Origin: Myxococcales bacterium
GTDB lineage: Bacteria; Myxococcota_A; Polyangia; Palsa-1104
DNA: 49,942 nt
Reading direction: 5' to 3'
Assembly (NCBI GenBank): GCA_003170275.1
Contig: PNAM01000015.1
Location: 1 to 49,942 of the forward strand
Position 1 is the first letter of the stretch. Every line of letters starts with the position of its first letter. A model generated the notes under the pieces. The model was not told the DNA's origin and made no database searches. It saw only the letters and a list, made by a program, of their open reading frames with translations. This document shows positions 18,727 through 28,536 of the stretch, piece by piece. The translations under genes were made by a program, and so were the position numbers.

Positions 18727-19755
18727 ATGTCCCGCGACTCCATGCCCACGCTCGGCAAGTCCCGCTCGAGCGCGCTCGGCCGCAACCTGATCGTGCTGGC
18801 GCTGCTGGCGCTCGCGGCGGGCGGCGTGGTGTGGTGGCGCAAGAGCGCGCGCAAGCCGGCGCCTCCCCCGCCCGCGACGGCTGTAGCTCCGTCGGCGAGC
18901 AAGCCGGCCGCACCGCCCGCGCCGCCGCCGAGGCCGCCGAAGAGCGACGACGTGCTGAAGCGCGCGGGATTCCGGCGCGTGCACGCGGTGATCAACGGCC
19001 CGCTCGAGACCGCGATCGTGCAGCAGGTCGGCCGCGAGCTCGGCCAGCCGCTCACGCAGGTGGTGGTGCGCACGTTGGTGTGGTGGGTGGACGTGCCGGC
19101 GGGGTTGCGCAAAGGCGACGTGCTCGACGTGCTCCTCGACGATAAAGAGGGCGATCCGGTGGTCGAGGCGATCCGCTTTCAGAGCGAGAAGAACGCGCAG
19201 ACCTATCGCGTGTACCGGTACCAGGCGCACGGCGCGCCGTTCGCGCGCTATCTCCAGGCCGACGGGCAGGAGCTGGAGCAGCGGCTCAAGGACGGCCCGA
19301 TCGACGACTACGAGCAGATCACGTCGCTGTTGCGCGACGGGCGCGGGCACAAGGGCGTGGACTTCAAGACCCCGGTGGGCACGCCGGTCAAGGCGCCGTT
19401 CGACGGCGAGCTGTCGCGCAAGAACTGGAAGGTGGGCATGAACGGCAACTCGATCGAGCTCAAGGAGTCGGGCGGGCACCACCGCACCGCGCTGTTCCTG
19501 CACCTGTCGGAGATCGCGCCCGAGTCCAAGATCGGCGCGTCGATCTCGCGCGGCCAGGTGATCGGCTCGAGCGGCAACACCGGGCACTCGTTCGCGCCGC
19601 ACCTGCACTACCAGCTGGAGTCGTCCGACGGAACGGTGCTCGATCCGTTCGCCGTCCACGAGACCTCGCGCCGCGCGCTGCCGGCTGCCGAGAAGAGCGC
19701 GTTCGACGCCGCGGTGCACAAGCTCGACGCGCTGTTGGACCTACCGACGGAGTGA
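18727..19755 (+). CDS. M23 family peptidoglycan peptidase
   Basis: Membrane-anchored murein endopeptidase (342 aa). A single N-terminal membrane segment (NLIVLALLALAAGGVVWW, residues about 20-37) is followed by a Pro/Ala-rich spacer and an OapA-like domain (VINGPLETAIVQQVG, LRKGDVLDVLL). The C-terminal LytM domain has HKGVDFKTPVGTPVKAP (H-x3-D zinc ligands) and HSFAPHLHYQLE (H-x-H). It cuts peptide cross-links or regulates amidases. TAGAAT at 18711-18716, ten bases before the ATG, may be its promoter with a very short leader. Confidence 0.93.
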   Translation: MSRDSMPTLGKSRSSALGRNLIVLALLALAAGGVVWWRKSARKPAPPPPATAVAPSASKPAAPPAPPPRPPKSDDVLKRAGFRRVHAVINGPLETAIVQQVGRELGQPLTQVVVRTLVWWVDVPAGLRKGDVLDVLLDDKEGDPVVEAIRFQSEKNAQTYRVYRYQAHGAPFARYLQADGQELEQRLKDGPIDDYEQITSLLRDGRGHKGVDFKTPVGTPVKAPFDGELSRKNWKVGMNGNSIELKESGGHHRTALFLHLSEIAPESKIGASISRGQVIGSSGNTGHSFAPHLHYQLESSDGTVLDPFAVHETSRRALPAAEKSAFDAAVHKLDALLDLPTE

Positions 19756-19758
19756 GCG

Positions 19759-19764
19759 TACGAT
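19759..19764 (+). promoter_or_regulatory. -10 box, leaderless adenylate cyclase
   Basis: TACGAT followed by seven bases and GTG (19772); no Shine-Dalgarno precedes the start. Confidence 0.5.
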
Positions 19765-19771
19765 CGCGTCG

Positions 19772-21556
19772 GTGGCGACCGTGGTCGTGCAGAGCGAGGT
19801 CGAGTGTGCCAGCGACGTCGCGCAGCTGTGGGCGCAGCTCACCGACACGGAGTACCTGAACCGCGCCATCGGGCAGGGGCCGCGCGCCATCGTGCCGATC
19901 GACAACCAGGGCGCGGCGCGCTATCGCGTGCGCGCGCGGGCGGGCGGGTTCCCGCTCGAGTGGGAGGAGCGCCCGTTCGAGTGGGTACGCCACAAGAGCT
20001 ACCGCGTGGAGCGGCGCATGGTCGCGGGGCCGATCCGCATGATCGACACGCTGTTTCGCTTTGCGCCGGGCGCGGCGGGTGGCGCGACGGTGACGGTGCG
20101 GCTCGAGCTCGAGCCGCGCAATTGGTTCTACGGGCTGGTGGTGCCGGCCGGCGCGCGCCGCACGCTTCAGCAGATCGTGGACGCGGTCGGGCGGATCGAT
20201 CGCGCGATCCAGGCCGGGCTGCCCGCGCCCGCCGAGCCGGGCGTGGTCGCGCTCGACGCGCTCGAGCGCGCTCGCGAAGCGCTCGGCAAGCTCGCCCCGC
20301 CCGCGCTCGCCGATCGCCTGGCCAAGCACGTGCGCGAGGCGCGCGACGACGAGCTGCAGCGCATCCGGCCGTTCGAGCTGGCCGATCTGTGGCAGGTCGA
20401 TCGGCGCGCGCTCCTCGGGACCTGCCTGCACGCGGTGCGCGCGGGGCTGCTCGAGATGCGTTGGGAGGTGGTGTGCCCGAGCTGCCGCACCGGGACCGAC
20501 AGCTTGCCGACGCTCAGCGCGCTGGCCGATCACGGCGAATGCCACCTGTGCGACATCGAGTTCAAGCTCGACGTCGACGAGTCGGTGGAAGCGACGTTCA
20601 TGCCGACGCCGGGCGTGCGCAAGCTCGACGCCGGGCAGTATTGCGTCGGCGGGCCGGCGCGGACGCCGCACGTGGTCGCGCAGTCGGTGCTCCCGGCGCA
20701 CGGGCAGGCAGTGCTGCAGGCGCCCGACGAGGCGGGGCGCTACCGGCTGTTCGTGCGCGGCGGCGCGACCGTTCCCGTCGAGCTGGTCGACGGCGCGCCG
20801 GCGGAGCTCGAGGTCGCCGAAGAAACGATGGCCGAGGGCAAGCTCGCGATCGCGCCCGGTGGGCGGCTGATCGTGCGCTCGTCGAGCGACGCCGAGCGCC
20901 ATTGCAAGCTCGAGCGCGCGCAGTTTCCCCAGAACGCCGCCACCGCGCGCGAGGTGACCGCCCTGCCCGGCTTTCGCCGCGACTTCTCCGCCGAGGTGTT
21001 GCGCCCGGAGCTGACCCTGAAGGTGTCACGCGTCGCGCTGTTCTTCAGCGACCTGACCGCGTCGACCCAGCTCTACTCGAACGTCGGCGACGCCGCCGCG
21101 CTGCGGCTGGTGCAGGACCACTTCGAAGTGGTGACCCGGTTGATCGAAGAGCACGGCGGCACGCTGGTCAAGACCATCGGCGACGCGGTGATGGCGGTGT
21201 TCGCCGACGATCTCGACGGGCTGCGCGCGTCGCTGGCGCTGCTCGGGGCGTTCGAGGTGTTCTTGAAGGGGCATCCGGATCGCGCGCAGACGCACATCAA
21301 GCTCGGCTTGTATTCGGGGCCGAGCTATCTGGTGACCGCCAACGGAGTGCTCGACTACTTCGGGCAGACGGTGAACATCGCCGCGCGGCTACAGGCGCAG
21401 GCGCAGTCGGGCGAGCTGGTGGTCGAGGCGTCGCTGGCCGATCAGGCGATCGCGCGCGGCGGCTTGCGCCCGGCGCAGGTCAAGGAGCGCTACTCGGCGA
21501 CGCTCAAGGGCGTCGACCAGCCGATCGCCGTCGCGCGCATCACGTTCGCCGGCTGA
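19772..21556 (+). CDS. class III adenylate/guanylate cyclase with DUF5939-type N-terminus
   Basis: Makes a cyclic nucleotide. Residues 1-125 are an SRPBCC-like domain (DVAQLWAQLTDTEYLNRAIG, as in DUF5939 cyclases); a helical segment follows, then a zinc ribbon at about 233-271 (CPSC ... CHLC), a beta domain, and the C-terminal cyclase domain from about 415: FFSDLTAST and TLVKTIGDAVMAVF carry the two metal Asp residues, DYFGQTVNIAARLQ the transition-state Asn and Arg. The substrate-specifying residues could not be set with confidence. No membrane segment, so it is a cytosolic sensor-cyclase, perhaps binding a hydrophobic ligand. GTG start is supported by a TACGAT box. Confidence 0.9.
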   Translation: MATVVVQSEVECASDVAQLWAQLTDTEYLNRAIGQGPRAIVPIDNQGAARYRVRARAGGFPLEWEERPFEWVRHKSYRVERRMVAGPIRMIDTLFRFAPGAAGGATVTVRLELEPRNWFYGLVVPAGARRTLQQIVDAVGRIDRAIQAGLPAPAEPGVVALDALERAREALGKLAPPALADRLAKHVREARDDELQRIRPFELADLWQVDRRALLGTCLHAVRAGLLEMRWEVVCPSCRTGTDSLPTLSALADHGECHLCDIEFKLDVDESVEATFMPTPGVRKLDAGQYCVGGPARTPHVVAQSVLPAHGQAVLQAPDEAGRYRLFVRGGATVPVELVDGAPAELEVAEETMAEGKLAIAPGGRLIVRSSSDAERHCKLERAQFPQNAATAREVTALPGFRRDFSAEVLRPELTLKVSRVALFFSDLTASTQLYSNVGDAAALRLVQDHFEVVTRLIEEHGGTLVKTIGDAVMAVFADDLDGLRASLALLGAFEVFLKGHPDRAQTHIKLGLYSGPSYLVTANGVLDYFGQTVNIAARLQAQAQSGELVVEASLADQAIARGGLRPAQVKERYSATLKGVDQPIAVARITFAG

Positions 21557-21562
21557 CCTGCG

Positions 21563-22501
21563 CTACGTGCGATGATCGAAGCGCGCGATCAGCGGCACGT
21601 GATCGGACAGCCCGTGAAACGGGCCCTGGCGATCGCCGAACGGGCGGGTGCCGTCCATGTCCACCCAGCGCACGCCGTCGGAGCCGAACAGATGATCGAG
21701 GTGCATGCGCAGCCGCGCCAGCCCCGCCGTGGGAAATCCCTTGCGCACCGTCGGATCGATCAACCCGAGGTGGTGCTGCGCGCCGACCAGCCCCGCCTCC
21801 CCGGTGAGGAAGTGATAGACCGGCGAGGTGGGCGCGGAGTTGAAGTCGCCGCACACGATGAACGGGTCGGTGCCGGCCAGCTCGCGGATGAAGGCGCACA
21901 GCGAGCGCGCCTCCGCGAGCTGGTTCGCGCCGTGGCCCATCTTCTCGCGCACCGTCCAGAACTGCTTGGCGAACGGCGTGGGCAGCGACAGGTGCGTGTT
22001 GAACACGTGCAGGGCGCGGCCGTCGCGGTCGACGACGCGCATGTGGGCGCACACGCGGGTCTGCTTCTGATCGCGAAAGCGCGCTACGTGGTGGTGCGTG
22101 ATCGCGTGCGGCTGGTGCTGGTTGTGGGCCGACACGGTGAGCTGGCGGGTGTCGACCAGGATCGCCAGTCCGGTGGTGTAGATGGGCAGCCTGGCCGGGC
22201 CGTAGCGGTGCGCGCGGAAGTAGAACGCTTCGTACGGCATCTCCTCGCCGAGCGCGGCGACCTCGCGCTCGAGCGCGAACATGAACGCCTCGAGCTGGGT
22301 CACCTTGGGCGCGCCGCGTTTGGCGGTCAGGCGCGAGCGCATCGAGTAGGTCTCGACCTCTTGCAGGCAGATTATAGCCGGGCGCGGATCGAGCGCGGTG
22401 AGCGCGCGGGCGATGCCGCGGGTGGAGCGCTCGGTCGAGGCCAGGCCGCGCAGCGCGTGGCTGAAGTAGCGGACGTTGTAGCTGACGATGCGCAGCGCCA
22501 T
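21563..22501 (-). CDS. endonuclease/exonuclease/phosphatase (EEP) family protein
   Basis: Protein of 312 aa with the EEP (DNase I-like) fold motifs: LRIVSYNVRYF (Asn), IICLQEVET (metal Glu), FNTHLSLP, FIVCGDFNSAP (catalytic Asp/Asn) and the C-terminal GLSDHVPLIARF (Asp-His). Substrates in this family range from DNA to phosphoinositides and nucleotides, so none is assigned. No signal peptide, thus probably cytoplasmic. ATG 22501 is preceded by TAAGCT at seven bases (leaderless). The stop is six bases from the convergent cyclase stop. Confidence 0.88.
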   Translation of the reverse strand: MALRIVSYNVRYFSHALRGLASTERSTRGIARALTALDPRPAIICLQEVETYSMRSRLTAKRGAPKVTQLEAFMFALEREVAALGEEMPYEAFYFRAHRYGPARLPIYTTGLAILVDTRQLTVSAHNQHQPHAITHHHVARFRDQKQTRVCAHMRVVDRDGRALHVFNTHLSLPTPFAKQFWTVREKMGHGANQLAEARSLCAFIRELAGTDPFIVCGDFNSAPTSPVYHFLTGEAGLVGAQHHLGLIDPTVRKGFPTAGLARLRMHLDHLFGSDGVRWVDMDGTRPFGDRQGPFHGLSDHVPLIARFDHRT

Positions 22502-22508
22502 CGTCGCC

Positions 22509-22514
22509 AGCTTA
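22509..22514 (-). promoter_or_regulatory. -10 box, leaderless EEP protein
   Basis: TAAGCT on the minus strand followed by seven bases and ATG (22501). It overlaps the last codons of the upstream lipoprotein gene. Confidence 0.45.
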
Positions 22515-23057
22515 GCGCAAACCGGCCACCACGCGACGCTCAAGCGGCATCTTCTCGAGCAGGCGCCGCGCGGTGGCGTGGACCAGCTCGTCGAGCTGAT
22601 TGGCGTCGGCGGTCTCCGAGCGCGCGCTGGCGAGCTGCATGCCGTCGGCGTCGTGGAGCGCCAGCGCGACCCTGTACTGGATGTAGTGAAAGTGCGTGCC
22701 GCCCGAGTGCAGCGAGCCCATCGTCTGGCCGCCGACCCACTCGTCGACCAGCGCGCGCTGCACGGTGCCGCGCAGGGTCACCGCGTCCGCGCTCCCGGGC
22801 GCGCTGAACCAGGCGTAGGCGTCGATCAGCTCGACGCCGCTGTCGCGCACACCGTCGCTCACCAGTCGCGTCTCCAGCTCGCCGGTCGACAACCTGTGCG
22901 ACGCGCGCTGCGGATCGAATCGATCGACCATGATCGGAAGCACCGCGATGCGACGAATTGCCGCACGCGGGGATCGCATGACCTGCACTTGCACGCCGCC
23001 GCAGCCGGCGACGACGGTAACCAGAGCCATGACAACGACGCTCGCAACTCTCGACAT
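22512..23057 (-). CDS. hypothetical lipoprotein, 181 aa
   Basis: Lipoprotein: hydrophobic start MSRVASVVVMALVTVVAGC with lipobox VAGC (Cys19). The mature domain has RRIAVLPIMVDRFD and later a TRLVSDGVRDSGVELIDAY block, a layout seen in envelope proteins with a TolB-N/anticodon-like alpha-beta domain (conserved AVLP pattern), but I cannot name the family. GAGGTG lies about seven bases before ATG 23057. Divergent from the NtrC-type regulator, 69 bases apart. Confidence 0.78.
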   Translation of the reverse strand: MSRVASVVVMALVTVVAGCGGVQVQVMRSPRAAIRRIAVLPIMVDRFDPQRASHRLSTGELETRLVSDGVRDSGVELIDAYAWFSAPGSADAVTLRGTVQRALVDEWVGGQTMGSLHSGGTHFHYIQYRVALALHDADGMQLASARSETADANQLDELVHATARRLLEKMPLERRVVAGLR

Positions 23058-23114
23058 GATCAACACCTCGCCCGATTCATCGGCGGCGCGGCGCCCGGCT
23101 TGAGCGAACGGTGC

Positions 23115-23120
23115 TACCCT
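23115..23120 (+). promoter_or_regulatory. -10 box, leaderless NtrC-type regulator
   Basis: TACCCT followed by exactly six bases and GTG (23127). The only in-frame start that fits the receiver domain lies at this spacing, which makes this a useful independent case of the pattern. Confidence 0.5.
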
Positions 23121-23126
23121 TTTGCC

Positions 23127-24461
<1,335 letters not shown>

Positions 24462-25542
24462 GCGGATGCTCGCCGCCTTCACGCCGGCGCTCGACGGCTT
24501 CGCGGATCTCGCTCCAGTCGCTGGCCGGGATCCCCTGGAACGCGGCGACGACCTGCGGATCGAACTGCGTCGCGGAGCAGCGCTCGATCTCGTCGCGCGC
24601 CACCTGATAGCCGCGCGCGGCGCGATAGGGCCGGTCCGAGGTGATCGCGTCGTAGGTGTCGACCACCGCGAACACGCGCGCTCCGATCGGGATGTCCTCG
24701 GCCTTGAGCCCGCGCGGGTAGCCGGCGCCGTCCCAGCGCTCATGATGGGTGTAGGCGATCTCGGACGCGCCGCTCAGATACGGAATGGCGCGCAGGATCT
24801 GGTAGCCGAGGCCCGGGTGACGGCGCATCTCGGTCCACTCGGCTTCGTCGAGCGGGCCCGGCTTGAGCAGCACCGCGTCGCGCACGCCGATCTTGCCGAC
24901 GTCGTGGAGCAGCGCGCCCTGGGCGCAATCGGCGAGCGCCTGGCCGGTGAGGCCGAGCTCGACGGCGAGCCTGCGCGCGTAGAGGGACACGCGGTGCGAG
25001 TGCCACTGGGTCTCGTTGTCGCGCAGGGCCAGCGCTGCCACCAGCCCGTCCAGGCTGGACATGGTGCGCTCCTCGACGGCGGCCTCGAGCTCGCGGTTGA
25101 CCTTGCGCAGGTGCCCGTTGTGCAGCGCAAGCTTGCGGCCGAGCGCCTCGCGCTCTGCGCGCAGCCTGCGATAGCTGATCGCGTCCTCGATCACCGAGCA
25201 CAGCCGCGCGCTGTCGAACGGCTTGGACAGGAGGCGGAAGGCGCCGCCGCCGTTGACCGCTGCGCACGCGTCCTCGAAGCCGGCGGCGCCCGAAAGCAGC
25301 ACGCCCACCACGCTGGAGTCGATCTCGCCCGCGCGTCGCAGCACCTCGTGCCCGTTCATGCCCGGCATGTTGAAGTCGCTGAGCAGCACGTCGAAGGCGC
25401 CGGGCTTGTCGCTGATCAGCTCCAGCGCCGCGGCGCCGGAGGACACCGGATGGCACTGGTGCCCCTGTTGGCGCAGCGACCGCGCCACCGCCCGCCGGAC
25501 CAGATCATCGTCGTCGCAGAGCAGGATCGTTCCCATGACCGG

Positions 25543-25965
25543 TTATCGGCCGGAGCGCGCGCGGATTGAGGAGGTCTTCTTGCGGCGCAGCACCCACGCG
25601 AGCGAGAGCAGCGAGACGAAGGCCAGCGGCGCTCCCCCGGTCGGACGACCATCGACGCTGCAACCGCCCACGCCACCCTTGACTTCCGGGTGGGTGCCCG
25701 CGTCGTCGGGCGCGGTGGGCACGCAGGCTGCCGGGACCACGCTCAGCGGCGCCGGCACCACCTGCTCCGGCATGCCGCCGTCGCCGCACTGATTACCGCC
25801 GGCGATGCACGCGCCGCCGAGGCAGGCGTCGCCCATGGTGCACGGATCGCCCGAGGCGCAGGGCGTGCCGTCGAGCATGCCGGTACACGACGGGACCGCG
25901 GCGTGGGCGGCAGAAGCGGAGACGAGGCCGAGCGCGAGGATCATGGCAAACAGGGTGGTCTTCAT
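25543..25965 (-). CDS. MYXO-CTERM surface protein, Cys-rich
   Basis: Exported protein of 140 aa: signal peptide MKTTLFAMILALGLVSASAAHA, a Cys-rich N-terminal region with regular spacings (CTGMLDGTPCASGDPC, GDACLGGACIAGGNQC) and a C-terminal sorting signal: VGGCSVDG, then a hydrophobic segment (LAFVSLLSLAWVL) and RRKK. Gly-Cys + helix + Arg cluster is the MYXO-CTERM pattern of Myxococcota, where the Cys is processed by a myxosortase. The ATG overlaps the OmpA gene stop (ATGA); AAAGGA lies about nine bases upstream. Confidence 0.88.
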   Translation of the reverse strand: MKTTLFAMILALGLVSASAAHAAVPSCTGMLDGTPCASGDPCTMGDACLGGACIAGGNQCGDGGMPEQVVPAPLSVVPAACVPTAPDDAGTHPEVKGGVGGCSVDGRPTGGAPLAFVSLLSLAWVLRRKKTSSIRARSGR

Positions 25966-27398
25966 CGAACGATTCCTTTCGTGAGGGTGGAGACGGCCGA
26001 GGCGCCAGACGACGCCTCTCCGTCGGAGAACAACAAGACACAACGATTCCGAACATTGCGGCCGCCGCGGTGGTCGATGGGCTGGCTGTCGCCGAAGCCC
26101 ACCGGCTGCAGCCGATTGCCGTCGATGCCGCGCTCGATCAGGAACCCGACCACCGCCTCGGCGCGCAGCCGCGACAGCTCCTGGTTCCAGGCCGGCGTGC
26201 CGATCTCGTCGGCGTGACCTTCGACCCACACCAGGCGGGGCGCGTCGCCGCTCTTGAGCTCGCCGACCAGGCCGGCCAGGTGCTCTTTGAAGCGCTCGGT
26301 GAGGCGGAAGCTGTTGAGCTCGAACAGCACCGGCTGCCCGATCGCCGCCCGCACGCGCGGCAAGTCGTTCGGCTGCGGCGCTCCGACACCCTGCAACTGC
26401 GCGACCAACTCCTGCATGCCCGGCGGATCGGCCGCGGCGACCGCGGTGATCGCGACGGGCGCGGGCGCCGGCTTGACGGCGGCGGGCGCCTTGGGCTTGG
26501 GGGCCTTGGCGATGGTCAGCGGCGCGGGCGTCTCGTTGTCCTTGGAGCGCTTCTGGTAGGTGACCGAGAGCAGGAAGCGGAAGCGCGGGCTGCCGTACCC
26601 GTCGACCAGGCCGGCGCCGAGCGCCGCACCGAAGCGCACCGGCCCGGCGTGCAGCCCGAGACCGAGCAGCGCTTCGACCGGCGAGACCGCCGCCGAGCCG
26701 AACTGCGACGAGAGCGCGCTGTCGGCGTGCAGCTCGATCACCACGTCGAGCAGCTTGGTGGGCACGATCGCGACGGCGAGCGCGGCGGTGAACTCGTGGC
26801 CGATGGTCAGGTTCTCGAACTGGCGCTCGTGCTGGCGCAGGCGCACGCCCACGTTGAGGCCGATGCGCACCATGCCGAGACGCAGCTGACCGGCGACGCG
26901 CGGCTCGAACACCACCCCGCCCTCGCCGAGGAAGCGCGTGGTGTCGCCGGTGGGCACGCGCAGCCCGAGCAGCAGCGCCAGGCCGAACGGCTCGCCGCGC
27001 AGGATCTCCACGCGCGGCACCAGTCGCAGATCACCGATCGCGGCGCCGCGCCCGACCGCGGTGCCATCTTCGTCGAGCAGCACCGGCAGGTCCACGCCGA
27101 GCCCCAGCCACTTGCCGAGCTGCAGGCCCCCGGTCACGTCCATCAGCGAGCGGTGGCCGACCAACAGCAACGAGGCCTGGCCCGCCGAGCGCACCAGCTG
27201 CGAGTCGGAGAAGCGGTACGACACGTCGGCGTGATAGCTCCACGCCTTGACGAAGCCGCCCGCGCCTTCGGTGGCGAGGAAGTCGCCGCCGCCGGTCTGT
27301 AGTTGTAGATGCTCGAGATCGAAGGAGTGGCTGTCCTGGGCGCGCGCGGCGCCGGCGAGGGAGAGCAGCACGACCAACGAGACGATGTTCTTGCGCAT
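25962..27398 (-). CDS. OmpA-family outer-membrane protein
   Basis: Protein of 478 aa with signal peptide (MRKNIVSLVVLLSLAGAARA), an N-terminal part of alternating beta strands typical of an outer-membrane barrel (LGVDLPVLLDEDGT, FGLALLLGLRVPTGD), a Pro/Ala/Lys linker (about 290-325) and a C-terminal OmpA peptidoglycan-binding domain: GHADEIGTPAWNQELSRLRA, then RNVRNRCVLLF. It ties the outer membrane to the cell wall. First gene of the OmpA - MYXO-CTERM - HD-GYP operon. ATG 27398 is chosen; a TTG at 27416 is in frame. Confidence 0.9.
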   Translation of the reverse strand: MRKNIVSLVVLLSLAGAARAQDSHSFDLEHLQLQTGGGDFLATEGAGGFVKAWSYHADVSYRFSDSQLVRSAGQASLLLVGHRSLMDVTGGLQLGKWLGLGVDLPVLLDEDGTAVGRGAAIGDLRLVPRVEILRGEPFGLALLLGLRVPTGDTTRFLGEGGVVFEPRVAGQLRLGMVRIGLNVGVRLRQHERQFENLTIGHEFTAALAVAIVPTKLLDVVIELHADSALSSQFGSAAVSPVEALLGLGLHAGPVRFGAALGAGLVDGYGSPRFRFLLSVTYQKRSKDNETPAPLTIAKAPKPKAPAAVKPAPAPVAITAVAAADPPGMQELVAQLQGVGAPQPNDLPRVRAAIGQPVLFELNSFRLTERFKEHLAGLVGELKSGDAPRLVWVEGHADEIGTPAWNQELSRLRAEAVVGFLIERGIDGNRLQPVGFGDSQPIDHRGGRNVRNRCVLLFSDGEASSGASAVSTLTKGIVR

Positions 27399-27445
27399 GC
27401 CCGGTCTTCGGCTCAAGGCCGCTCGCCTTTAGTCGAAACAGGGGC

Positions 27446-27799
27446 ATGGCGATTGGAAACCGAAGATCCGAACGAGTTCCCACCAACCTCGCGGTGCGCT
27501 GGGTGCGCCGCGACTCCACCGACGAGCTGAGCGCGGTCGACATCAATATGCACGGCTTGTTCGTGCTCACCGCCGAGCAGCTCGCGATCGGCTCCCTCCT
27601 TCAATTGAAGGTGGAGCTGCCCGAGGGCGCGGTGACGATGTTCGCCACCGTGCGCTTCGTCGGACAGACGGCCAGCGGCACCGGCGCAGGATTGGAGATC
27701 TTCCTGATGGAGCAGCGCGAGCGCGCGCAGTGGCGGGCGCACTACACGTCGCTGTCGCGGGCGCGTCAGGCGGTTGGCGCGAAAGCGTCAAACGGTTGA
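27446..27799 (+). CDS. PilZ domain protein (degenerate)
   Basis: Protein of 117 aa covering a single PilZ c-di-GMP receptor domain. RRSERVPTNLAVRW provides the RxxxR motif; the second motif (D/N-x-S-x-x-G) reads DINMHGLF, with Ser replaced by Asn, so c-di-GMP affinity is uncertain. It is divergent from the OmpA operon, separated by 47 bases. A FliA-like sigma factor follows 91 bases downstream on the same strand. Confidence 0.85.
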   Translation: MAIGNRRSERVPTNLAVRWVRRDSTDELSAVDINMHGLFVLTAEQLAIGSLLQLKVELPEGAVTMFATVRFVGQTASGTGAGLEIFLMEQRERAQWRAHYTSLSRARQAVGAKASNG

Positions 27800-27853
27800 C
27801 GCGCGCGGGCTGGCGACGGGCGAAAGCCTTGGAAAGCCTTGGTACGAAGGCTT
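27787..27853 (+). repeat. repeat cluster between PilZ and sigma genes
   Basis: Three elements in 67 bases: hairpin GTCAA-ACGG-TTGAC (27787-27800) overlapping the PilZ stop codon; a ten-base direct repeat AAAGCCTTGG at 27823-27832 and 27833-27842; and a perfect inverted repeat AAGCCTT (27834-27840) - GGTACG - AAGGCTT (27847-27853). Without a T-run this does not look like an intrinsic terminator; it could be a regulator site or RNA structure in the leader of the sigma gene. Confidence 0.65.
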
Positions 27854-27890
27854 ACGGGTTCTGGCTCGCTCGGTGCAAAGCGTCTCGTCC

Positions 27891-28532
27891 ATGACCAAGC
27901 CCAGCCGCTCCGCTGCACCGCTGACCATCGAACGCTACGAGCAGCTCCTCAACCGCGCTCCGGCGAACGACGTCGGGCCGTCTACGGATCCGCTCGTCGA
28001 CGAGCTCACGTTGGTGCGTCAGCTCGCCGGCGCGTTGGTGCGCCGCCTGCCGCCGCACATCGAGCTCGACGAGCTGATCGCGCTCGGCAACCTGGGCCTG
28101 GTCGAGGCGCGCCGCCGCTTCGACGCCTCGCGCGGCGTGCCGTTCGCCGCCTTCGCAGCGCTGCGCATCCGCGGCGCCATGCTCGACGGGCTGCGCGCCG
28201 AGGACCTGATCAGCCGCGACGAGCGCTCGCGCGTGCGCCGCGACGAGCAGGCGACGCCCTCGGCGGTGCGCGTCGAGCTCGACGCCGACCTCGATCATTC
28301 GGACGGCGACCTGCCGGCCGACGAGCTGCTCGAGCGCCGCCAACTGCTCGCCGCGCTCAAGGCCGCGCTGCCCAAGCTGCCCGCCCGCGACCGCGAAGTG
28401 GTCGAGCGTCACTTCCTCGACGAGCAGCCGCTGCGCGTGATCGCCGAGCGGCTGGGCGTGACCGAGTCGCGCGTCTGTCAGATCGCCGGCGCCGCGGTGG
28501 CCCGGCTTCGCACCCACATGATCGGAGCGTAA
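27891..28532 (+). CDS. FliA-like sigma-70 family factor, region 3 reduced
   Basis: Alternative sigma factor of 213 aa. Region 2 matches FliA/sigma-28 closely: RLPPHIELDELIALGNLGLVEARRRFD and FAALRIRGAMLDGLR. Region 4 is ALPKLPARDREVVERHFLDEQ followed by the VTESRVCQIAGAAVARLRT helix-turn-helix. Between them, where FliA has about 65 residues of region 3, only about 45 mostly acidic residues (ELDADLDHSDGD) are found, so region 3 is lost or replaced. ATG 27891 chosen; the frame is open upstream. It is sandwiched between two PilZ genes (5 bases to the next one) and no flagellar gene is nearby, so a motility/c-di-GMP output other than flagella is inferred. Confidence 0.88.
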   Translation: MTKPSRSAAPLTIERYEQLLNRAPANDVGPSTDPLVDELTLVRQLAGALVRRLPPHIELDELIALGNLGLVEARRRFDASRGVPFAAFAALRIRGAMLDGLRAEDLISRDERSRVRRDEQATPSAVRVELDADLDHSDGDLPADELLERRQLLAALKAALPKLPARDREVVERHFLDEQPLRVIAERLGVTESRVCQIAGAAVARLRTHMIGA

Positions 28533-28536
28533 TCCC

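Noticed and set aside
22512..23057. GTG 23066 as start of the lipoprotein
   Set aside because: GAGGTG would then overlap the start codon; ATG 23057 has correct spacing from it.
27823..27853. c-di-GMP riboswitch before the sigma gene
   Set aside because: The conserved GEMM core and tetraloop-receptor features are not visible; only simple repeats are present.
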